DNA of 5,659 nt from Chlamydiota bacterium (lineage in GTDB: Bacteria > Chlamydiota > Chlamydiia > Chlamydiales > Simkaniaceae): NCBI GenBank assembly GCA_029556005.1, contig JAKQGT010000344.1, forward strand, positions 1-5,659. Reading direction: 5' to 3'. Shown here one piece after another: positions 1 through 5,659 of the stretch. The position numbers were made by a program, and so were the translations under genes. Position 1 is the stretch's first letter. The number at the start of each line of letters is the position of its first letter. Under the pieces are notes generated by a model. It was given only the letters and a program-made list of their open reading frames with translations, made no database searches and was not told where the DNA came from.

Positions 1-1217
1 TTGAAAAATCGACACGTTACATTTATTTCGATCAAAAATATGAAGGGGAGTTTCTTTTCTTTCGTGAGCCCATTTTAATGACCTCTGCATATCGCGATAT
101 TTATGTGGATACGTGTAACCATTTGTTTGAAGTCTATGGGCGTTTGATTCCTCCCTTGACCGAGTATATGGAGAAAAAATTTCCCAAAGAACATGAAGTC
201 TCCAAAATTGCCTATACAGCTGCGCTGCGTGCAAAAGTGCTCGATTGTCTGCGGGGACTCCTTCCTGCCAGTGCTCTGACAAATATGGGAGTCTATGGAA
301 ATGGACGGTTTTTTGAGTCGCTCATCCAAAAACTCAACTGTCATAACCTTTCTGAGCTTCAGGAAATAGCCCGTTCAAGCCATCAAGAACTTTCGAAAGT
401 CATGCCCTCCTTTGTCCGTCGAGCGGATCTCAGCCATAAACATCAACAATCTTTTGCAGAGTTTAGAGAGAAAACCGATGAGGAGCTCCATATCATTGCA
501 GAGCAATACACCTCTTCTTTAGAACCGTTAGACCGACCGACTGTACGTCTTATCAATTATGATCAAGAAAGTCCGATTAAAGTGGGAGCCGCCCTCCTCT
601 TTGATCAATCAAAAGCAGGTCTATTAGAACTTCAAGAAATGTGTCGTAGACTTCCCAAAGAGGATCTCTCCCGTATTTTTGAAGCCGCCAGCGCTTTTAG
701 ACAAAACCGTCGCCATAAATCTCCACGTGCCTTAGAACAAGCTGAGTTTACCTTTGAAATTGTTGCGGACTTCGGGATTTATCGTGATCTTCAACGTCAC
801 CGTACCCTTTCCCAACAACGTCAACCTTTATCCTGTCATTTAGGGTATTACATCCCTCAAGAAATTCTGGATACGGATATGGAAAAAGAGTACCGCGAAG
901 CGATGGACAAAGCTAAAGATGTTTACGAAGAAATTGCAAAAGAACTTCCTGAAGAAGCACAATATGTTGTTCCCATGGCCTATAATATCCACTGGTACTT
1001 TCACATCAACCTCCGTGCTTTGCAGTGGATGTGTGAGTTGCGTTCCTCTCCAGCAGGACATCCCTCTTACCGTTATGTGGCACAAGAAATGGCCAAACAA
1101 GTTTCTCAGGTTTTTCCTGAGTTTGAACGGTTCTTTAAATTTGTCGATTATGAAGGGTATGAGCTAGGGCGTCTTGGTCAAGAAATGCGTACAGTAGAAA
1201 AAATGAAATCACGTTAA
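1..1217 (+). CDS. thyX: Flavin-dependent thymidylate synthase ThyX, tandem-domain type, 5'-truncated by the window edge
   Basis: ThyX makes dTMP from dUMP in the cytoplasm with methylene-tetrahydrofolate, FAD and NADPH. The frame is open from the first full codon at base 3, giving 404 visible residues and a TAA at 1215-1217. Bases 3-20 read EKSTRY, the end of the ThyX signature (RHR-x7-S, then RY), so the gene starts upstream. The ATG at 78 is internal, and the only purine-rich tract before it (43-50) lies 27 bases away. The first domain continues with LRGLLPAS (249-272) and NGR (300-308), matching the ThyX arginine-rich and N-x-R motifs. A second ThyX-like domain spans about 546-1130, with RHR at 795-803, NLR at 1008-1016 and GHPSYR followed by AQEM at 1056-1091. 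Its RHR motif lacks the Ser at the expected spacing, so it may be catalytically degenerate. The visible part already exceeds a single-domain ThyX (about 220-260 aa). About 85-125 codons are probably missing on the left. Family is secure; which domain is active is inference. Confidence 0.9.
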   Translation, partial: EKSTRYIYFDQKYEGEFLFFREPILMTSAYRDIYVDTCNHLFEVYGRLIPPLTEYMEKKFPKEHEVSKIAYTAALRAKVLDCLRGLLPASALTNMGVYGNGRFFESLIQKLNCHNLSELQEIARSSHQELSKVMPSFVRRADLSHKHQQSFAEFREKTDEELHIIAEQYTSSLEPLDRPTVRLINYDQESPIKVGAALLFDQSKAGLLELQEMCRRLPKEDLSRIFEAASAFRQNRRHKSPRALEQAEFTFEIVADFGIYRDLQRHRTLSQQRQPLSCHLGYYIPQEILDTDMEKEYREAMDKAKDVYEEIAKELPEEAQYVVPMAYNIHWYFHINLRALQWMCELRSSPAGHPSYRYVAQEMAKQVSQVFPEFERFFKFVDYEGYELGRLGQEMRTVEKMKSR

Positions 1218-1219
1218 AC

Positions 1220-1225
1220 GGGAAA
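1220..1225 (+). promoter_or_regulatory. Weak ribosome-binding site for the first permease
   Basis: GGGAAA lies 5 bases before the ATG at 1231, within the 13-base gap after thyX. It is only a partial Shine-Dalgarno match. The start is still well fixed: an in-frame TGA at 1204-1206 precedes it and no ATG lies between the two. Translation may be helped by ribosomes finishing thyX. Confidence 0.4.
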
Positions 1226-1230
1226 AGCTC

Positions 1231-2442
1231 ATGAAGAAGAAAGGAAGTGTGCTCGGGGGGACACTTCTCATCGCAGGAAGTTGTATTGGTGCAGGAATGC
1301 TTGGCCTTCCAATTCTAACTGGAATGGCAGGTTTTTTCCCCTCCTTCATTATGTTTGTGGTTGCGTGGCTTTTTATGACAACAACTGCTCTCTTAATGGT
1401 GGAAATTCTGGGATGGTTTGATAAACCCGTCAATATGATTTCTATGGTGGAGCATACGCTAGGTCCCTTGGGCAAACTCCTTTGCTGGGTCCTCTATCTT
1501 TTTCTTTTTTATGCTCTCTTAGTTGCCTATATGTCTGCTAGTGGTAATCATGCCACTTTGGTTGCGCACAATCTATTGGGTTTCCTCCTTCCCAATTGGG
1601 GAGGGACTCTATTCTTTGTCATTGTTTTTGGGTGGATTGTTTACCTAGGAACAAGAAGTGTCGATTACGTCAATCGTTACTTAATGATTGGAAAAATCTT
1701 TGCCTTTGTGGTTTTAATCTTTTTTGGCCTTCAATACATCACCCCCCGCTTACTCCTCCACTGGGAACCGAAGTATGCTCTTTTTACTTTTCCTATTTTG
1801 ATTATTTCCTTTGGGTTTCATAATATGATTCCCGTCCTGATGCAGTATATGGGAGGAGATCGAAAAAGAGTCCGCAAAACGATTTATGCTGGATCCATTT
1901 TTGCTTTTGTCATCTATTTGATTTGGGAGCTGACTGCTATTGGTATTCTTCCCTTAGAAGAGATCCTTGCAAGTTATAAAAAAGATATCGATGCGGCTCA
2001 AGCGATCCGCCTGTATGCGGGTTTGAATGTGATTGGGTTTTCTGCACAGGGGCTAGCATTCTTTGCAATCTTAACCTCATTTCTTGCTCAAGCCCTCAGC
2101 CTTTCTCATTTTTTGGGCGATGGCTTCAAGGTAAACAAAAAAGAGCGAGAAAATATTTGGATGTGCGCTCTAGCTCTCATTCCCCCTTTAATTTTTACGA
2201 TGCTTTTTCCTGAAATCTTTTTTCAGGCCATCAATTTTGCAGGGGGGATTTGTGCCATTGTTCTCTTTGGAATTTTGCCTGCCCTCATGACCTGGATAGG
2301 GCGCTATCAAAAGCAAAAGCTTTTATCCGATCGTGTCCCTGGTGGAAAGCTTGTCCTTCTCTCCATTTTACTCGTGGCATCCTTTATTTTTTTCTATCAA
2401 GTTACTGGGATGCTAAACATTCCCATTTTTCCTAAACCCTAA
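1231..2442 (+). CDS. tyrP: TyrP-family aromatic amino acid permease, copy 1
   Basis: An inner-membrane secondary transporter of the hydroxy/aromatic amino acid permease family (E. coli TyrP, Mtr, TnaB), likely importing tyrosine and/or tryptophan with protons. The 403 aa length equals that of E. coli TyrP. About 11 hydrophobic segments are visible, near residues 7-29, 35-59, 82-104, 122-140, 150-170, 183-203, 219-240, 268-292, 311-329, 333-356 and 373-392. The family's TM1 signature appears as GSCIGAGMLGLP (16-27), and the TM6-region motif as SFGFHNMIP (193-201). The TM8-like segment reads SFLAQALSLSHFL (283-295). Compared with copy 2 it departs more from E. coli TyrP: SC for TT in TM1, AQ for GV in TM8, and His293 where copy 2 and E. 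coli have Asp. It starts 13 bases after thyX and ends 14 bases before copy 2, so co-transcription is likely. Substrate cannot be read from the sequence; the two copies may differ in specificity. Confidence 0.88.
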   Translation: MKKKGSVLGGTLLIAGSCIGAGMLGLPILTGMAGFFPSFIMFVVAWLFMTTTALLMVEILGWFDKPVNMISMVEHTLGPLGKLLCWVLYLFLFYALLVAYMSASGNHATLVAHNLLGFLLPNWGGTLFFVIVFGWIVYLGTRSVDYVNRYLMIGKIFAFVVLIFFGLQYITPRLLLHWEPKYALFTFPILIISFGFHNMIPVLMQYMGGDRKRVRKTIYAGSIFAFVIYLIWELTAIGILPLEEILASYKKDIDAAQAIRLYAGLNVIGFSAQGLAFFAILTSFLAQALSLSHFLGDGFKVNKKERENIWMCALALIPPLIFTMLFPEIFFQAINFAGGICAIVLFGILPALMTWIGRYQKQKLLSDRVPGGKLVLLSILLVASFIFFYQVTGMLNIPIFPKP

Positions 2443-2445
2443 CCT

Positions 2446-2453
2446 AAGGGAGA
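2446..2453 (+). promoter_or_regulatory. Ribosome-binding site for the second permease
   Basis: AAGGGAGA sits 3 bases before the ATG at 2457 and is the best Shine-Dalgarno match at any start in the window, though closely spaced. An in-frame TAA at 2445-2447 overlaps it, so 2457 is the first possible ATG of this frame. Confidence 0.65.
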
Positions 2454-2456
2454 CAC

Positions 2457-3671
2457 ATGAAAATCAATCACTTTATTGGAGGCATTTTACTTGTAGCTGG
2501 AACAACCATTGGTGCAGGGATGCTAGCCCTTCCTGTCATGAGTGCGTTCGTAGGCTTTTTTCCCTCCTTGGTGATTTTTTTACTCTGCTGGTTAGTGATG
2601 CTCTCTACAGCCTTTTTCTTTTTAGATGCAAACTTTGCTGTTGAAGGAGAACCCAACTTAATTTCCATGGTTCACAAGACGTTAGGGGGGTGGGGAAAAG
2701 TTCTCAGTTGGGTTGTCTACCTTTTACTCCTGTATTCATTAACCGCAGCTTATATTGCAGCAAGTGCCCCCCTATTTTCTTCCGCAATTGAGTATGTGAC
2801 AGGGTATGCTCTTCCAGATTGGCTTTCCCCTTTTGCCCTTCCTCTTATTTTTGGGAGTTTTGTTTATTTGGGAACCCTAGGTGTGGATGTGATCAACCGC
2901 CTGCTGATGTTAGGTCTAGGTGTTTCTTACTTCCTTTTGGTAGGATTTCTTCCTGAGCATATCGATAACACCCTCTTAACGCATACAGACTGGTCCCCGA
3001 TTCTTGTGGTTTTTCCCGTGGTGATCACTTCATTTGGATACCACATTATTATTCCTAGCTTGACCACCTACATGCATCATGATCGGAAAAAGCTGCGCTG
3101 GATCTTAATGATTGGCAGCTTACTTCCCTTGATCATTTATATTTTATGGCAGGTATTGATTTTAGGCGTTGTTCCGATTGAAGGGAAAGAGAGCTTAGTA
3201 GAAGCTTGGCGAGCAGGGGCTTCTGCTACCCAACCTCTCACCCAAATTTTGAAGAGCAAATGGATTAAAATAGGGGCTCACTTTTTCTCCTTTTTTGCGA
3301 TTGTTACCTCCTTTTTGGGGGTCACTCTCAGTCTCTCTGACTTCTTAACAGACGGCTTTAAGATCAAAAAAAGTTGGGAAGGACGACTCTTTGCCTGCGT
3401 TTTAACCTTTGTCCCCCCTCTAGTTTTTGTCTTCACCTACCAACGAGGGTTTTTTGTTGCCCTTGAATATGCGGGCGCTTTTGTGGCGATACTTCTAATC
3501 TTTTTACCGGCCATGATGGCTTGGAAGCTCAAAGAGCCTCGGTTTTATTCCACATTTTGGGGGAGGCTTCTCCTGATTTTTGTGATTCTTTTTGCCTTCT
3601 TCATTGTTGTCGTGGACATTCTCCAGCAATGGGGGAGTTTTCAACCTTTAATTTCTAAATACTTGCAATGA
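2457..3671 (+). CDS. tyrP: TyrP-family aromatic amino acid permease, copy 2
   Basis: A second inner-membrane tyrosine/tryptophan permease (404 aa), paralogous to the gene just upstream. The two align almost without gaps over the first 200 residues; by hand, 25 of 52 residues match between residues 9-60 of copy 1 and 8-59 of copy 2. This copy keeps the classical pattern: [12 protein letters not shown] (15-26), almost the E. coli TyrP TM1 sequence as I remember it, [11 protein letters not shown] (192-202) and [13 protein letters not shown] (285-297). About 11 membrane segments are visible, near residues 7-28, 33-57, 81-104, 122-139, 147-165, 181-201, 215-238, 272-296, 310-328, 332-355 and 369-389. 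It contains 13 tryptophans, an unusually high count. Its TGA at 3669-3671 overlaps the uvrB ATG. Tandem tyrP genes are known in Chlamydia, with copy-number variation in C. pneumoniae. Substrate preference (Tyr versus Trp) is not decided by the sequence. Confidence 0.9.
   Translation: MKINHFIGGILLVAGTTIGAGMLALPVMSAFVGFFPSLVIFLLCWLVMLSTAFFFLDANFAVEGEPNLISMVHKTLGGWGKVLSWVVYLLLLYSLTAAYIAASAPLFSSAIEYVTGYALPDWLSPFALPLIFGSFVYLGTLGVDVINRLLMLGLGVSYFLLVGFLPEHIDNTLLTHTDWSPILVVFPVVITSFGYHIIIPSLTTYMHHDRKKLRWILMIGSLLPLIIYILWQVLILGVVPIEGKESLVEAWRAGASATQPLTQILKSKWIKIGAHFFSFFAIVTSFLGVTLSLSDFLTDGFKIKKSWEGRLFACVLTFVPPLVFVFTYQRGFFVALEYAGAFVAILLIFLPAMMAWKLKEPRFYSTFWGRLLLIFVILFAFFIVVVDILQQWGSFQPLISKYLQ
3668..3671 (+). 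promoter_or_regulatory. ATGA start/stop overlap coupling permease copy 2 to uvrB
   Basis: The uvrB ATG (3668-3670) and the permease TGA (3669-3671) share bases. No Shine-Dalgarno-like sequence lies in the 20 bases upstream; the nearest purine tract, GGGGGAG at 3631-3637, is 30 bases away. An in-frame TAA at 3656-3658 leaves 3668 as the first ATG. Together these suggest that uvrB is translated by termination-reinitiation from the permease gene. Coupling is inferred from layout. Confidence 0.6.
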
Positions 3672-5659
3672 ACTTCGATTTAGTATCCCCTTATAAACCC
3701 AGAGGAGATCAAGAGAAAGCCATTGAGGCGCTGACCGAAGGAGTGACGCGAGGAAAAAAGGCGCAAGTGCTTTTAGGAATCACCGGGTCTGGAAAGACAT
3801 TTACCATGGCCCATGTGATTGCGAAAACGCAAAAACCCTCCCTTGTTTTAGCCCATAATAAAACCTTAGCGGCGCAGCTTTACCAAGAATTCAAAACCCT
3901 CTTTCCTAACAATGCGGTTGAGTATTTTGTCTCCTACTATGATTACTACCAGCCCGAAGCCTATGTTCCCCGGACCGATACCTATATTGAAAAAGACTTA
4001 TCGATCAATGATCGGATTGAAAAATTGCGCCTTCGTGCGACCTGCTCCTTATTAGAGCGGGAAGATGTAATCATCATCGCTTCGGTCTCTTGTATTTATG
4101 GGTTAGGTCTTCCCGAATACTTTCGCGAAATGAAGCTCACCTTAGAAACAGGAGGAAGTTATCGACGCGATGATGTTTTGCTCCATTTGATCGAACTCCA
4201 ATATGAGCGCAATGATTATGAGCTCACCCGCACCCATTTTCGTGTAAGAGGAGACATTTTAGAAATTGTTCCCGCCTATGAAGACGATCTCGCTTTTCGG
4301 ATCGAATTTTTTGGGGATGAAGTCGAGCGTATTAGCGAAATAGACCCTTTAACCGGTCGCGTGAAAAGACGGGTAAAAGCCGTTTCCATTTATCCAGGTT
4401 CTCACCATGTGACTCCCGAAGAGGTTCGACTAAGCGCTATAGAAACGATCAAAGAAGAGCTCAAAGAACGGATCGCTTATTTTGATAGGGAAAACCTCCT
4501 TGTAGAAAAACAACGCATTGCCCAGCGCACCAAATACGATCTCGAAATGATCAAAGAGATCGGTTATTGCAAGGGAGTAGAAAACTATTCGCGCCATTTT
4601 GGAAAAAGAAATGCTGGGGAGCCCCCCGCTTGTCTTCTCGACTACTTTCCTAAAGACTATCTCCTTTTTGTAGATGAATCCCACCAGACACTTCCACAAA
4701 TTCATGCCATGCATAATGGAGATCGGGCGCGTAAACAAGCTCTTGTTGACTTTGGTTTTCGTCTCCCTTCCGCTTATGATAACCGCCCTTTGACATTTGA
4801 AGAATTCCACCACCATATCCGCCAAGTCGTTTATGTTTCGGCCACCCCGGGTCCTTGGGAAATCAATGAAGCCGAAGGGGATGTTGTTCAACAAATTATC
4901 CGTCCCACAGGCTTACTCGATCCGATCATTGAAGTGCGCCCCGCCTCTAATCAAGTGGATGACTGCCTGGATGAAATCCGTATTGAAGCTGAAAAAGGGG
5001 GGCGCATTCTTGTCACCACCCTCACCAAAAAACTTTCTGAAGACCTCAGTAAATACCTCACAGAAATCGGCGTTAAAGCCAAATACCTCCACTCCGATAT
5101 CGATACCTTAGAGCGTGTAGAGATCATCAAAGATCTCCGTCGTGGCGTATTTGATGTCCTCGTAGGGATTAACCTTTTGCGAGAGGGGCTTGACATTCCC
5201 GAAGTTTCCCTCGTTGCGATTTTAGATGCCGATAAAGAGGGATTTTTGCGTAGTGAAACCGCCCTTATCCAAACCTGCGGGCGGGCAGCGCGTAATAGTG
5301 CTGGGCGGGTGATCATGTACGCCGATAAAGAGACCAAATCTATCGCAAACACCCTTCGTATCACTCAAGAAAGGCGCAAAGTTCAAGAAGCATACAATAA
5401 AAAAGAGGGGATTGTTCCCCAAACCATCACCAAAGAGATCCTTGAAGACTTAACCACCGCCTTCCCAGAATATAAAGTCAAAGAAGAAAAAGAGGCCAAA
5501 CCCACCTTTGATCCTAAAGAGATTCGAAACAAAATCGAAGAGTGCACCCAAGAGATGAAACAAGCTGCCAAAGAGCTGCGCTTCGAAGATGCCGCCCGTT
5601 TCCGAGATCTCAAGAAATACTACGAAGATCTCCAGCTTTTGGAAGACAATCCCCTTTAA
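3668..5659 (+). CDS. uvrB: UvrABC excinuclease subunit UvrB
   Basis: UvrB is the damage-verifying ATPase of bacterial nucleotide excision repair. UvrA loads it onto DNA, it probes the strand with a beta-hairpin, and it then recruits UvrC to cut. The 663 aa protein is complete, of normal family length, and ends on the last base of the window. Visible parts in order: GDQ (13-15) of the nucleotide-binding N-terminus; Walker A GITGSGKT (37-44); the beta-hairpin with Tyr90, Tyr91, Tyr93 and Tyr94 in [10 protein letters not shown]; the UvrA-interaction region (about 150-250); GEPP and LLDYFP (317-328); Walker B DESH (336-339); motif III SAT (391-393); motif [14 protein letters not shown] (500-512); motif [10 protein letters not shown] (535-542); and a C-terminal UVR domain (about 618-655) that binds UvrC. 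All catalytic motifs look intact. Motif VI has Cys537 where E. coli and B. subtilis have Ile, and GDQE replaces the usual GDQP. The start lies inside the end of the permease gene. uvrC and uvrA are not in the window. Confidence 0.98.
   Translation: MNFDLVSPYKPRGDQEKAIEALTEGVTRGKKAQVLLGITGSGKTFTMAHVIAKTQKPSLVLAHNKTLAAQLYQEFKTLFPNNAVEYFVSYYDYYQPEAYVPRTDTYIEKDLSINDRIEKLRLRATCSLLEREDVIIIASVSCIYGLGLPEYFREMKLTLETGGSYRRDDVLLHLIELQYERNDYELTRTHFRVRGDILEIVPAYEDDLAFRIEFFGDEVERISEIDPLTGRVKRRVKAVSIYPGSHHVTPEEVRLSAIETIKEELKERIAYFDRENLLVEKQRIAQRTKYDLEMIKEIGYCKGVENYSRHFGKRNAGEPPACLLDYFPKDYLLFVDESHQTLPQIHAMHNGDRARKQALVDFGFRLPSAYDNRPLTFEEFHHHIRQVVYVSATPGPWEINEAEGDVVQQIIRPTGLLDPIIEVRPASNQVDDCLDEIRIEAEKGGRILVTTLTKKLSEDLSKYLTEIGVKAKYLHSDIDTLERVEIIKDLRRGVFDVLVGINLLREGLDIPEVSLVAILDADKEGFLRSETALIQTCGRAARNSAGRVIMYADKETKSIANTLRITQERRKVQEAYNKKEGIVPQTITKEILEDLTTAFPEYKVKEEKEAKPTFDPKEIRNKIEECTQEMKQAAKELRFEDAARFRDLKKYYEDLQLLEDNPL

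Noticed and set aside
919..1167. 82-residue + strand open frame inside thyX
   Set aside because: It is an alternate frame of conserved ThyX sequence with no family resemblance.
78..1217. A stand-alone 379-residue protein starting at the ATG at 78
   Set aside because: Conserved ThyX sequence continues in frame upstream to base 3, and no ribosome-binding site is placed correctly for 78.
1204..1231. Promoter or terminator between thyX and the first permease
   Set aside because: The 13-base gap is too short to hold either, and no stem followed by T residues is present.
2209..2227. Hairpin CCTGAAA / TTTCAGG with a 5-base loop, terminator-like
   Set aside because: It lies within permease 1, has few GC pairs and is not followed by a T run, so it is most likely chance from FPEIFFQ codons.
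4430..4894. 154-residue open frame on the - strand inside uvrB
   Set aside because: It lies wholly opposite conserved UvrB helicase sequence, its product resembles no family I know, and shadow frames of this length are expected.
4951..5364. 137-residue Ser/Arg-rich open frame on the - strand
   Set aside because: Its composition is that of an antisense shadow of UvrB motifs V-VI, and no start signal supports it.
1..5659. A defence, mobile or otherwise novel system
   Set aside because: All of the sequence is accounted for by four recognisable housekeeping families; no repeats, integrase, transposase or unknown gene is present.

Overview
The window is a gene-dense bacterial segment. Four protein genes all lie on the + strand, with spacers of 13 and 14 bases and one 4-base overlap. 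In order they are a 5'-truncated flavin-dependent thymidylate synthase (thyX), two tandem aromatic amino acid permeases of the TyrP family, and a complete UvrB excision-repair protein whose stop codon is the last three bases of the window. No RNA gene, mobile element, CRISPR array, terminator or free-standing promoter is visible. There is no non-coding stretch longer than 14 bases. Open frames on the - strand are shadows of the + strand genes.

The best guess for the source is a member of the Chlamydiota, probably one of the environmental (Parachlamydia/Waddlia/Simkania-like) lineages. The reasons are the side-by-side TyrP paralogues (a known chlamydial arrangement), use of a long ThyX, and a UvrB with a Cys in helicase motif VI that I associate with chlamydial UvrB. 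GC content looks to be roughly in the 40s by eye. This assignment is from memory of the families, not from a search. As I recall them, the pathogenic Chlamydia keep thyX, the tyrP pair and uvrB at separate loci, so the adjacency here would be lineage-specific.

Layout: bases 1-1217 encode the C-terminal 404 residues of a tandem-domain ThyX. The reading frame is open to the left edge, and the ATG at 78 is an internal methionine. Bases 1231-2442 encode TyrP-like permease 1 (403 aa). Bases 2457-3671 encode TyrP-like permease 2 (404 aa), which is closer to the E. coli TyrP pattern. Bases 3668-5659 encode UvrB (663 aa), starting inside an ATGA overlap with permease 2.

Functionally the set covers dTMP synthesis, import of tyrosine/tryptophan and nucleotide excision repair. 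It reads as housekeeping for a nutrient-dependent bacterium rather than a defence or mobile system. I found no evidence of a previously undescribed system. The points most worth a second look are the hidden 5' extension and degenerate second domain of ThyX, the divergence of the two permeases, and the probable translational coupling of uvrB to a tryptophan-rich transporter gene.
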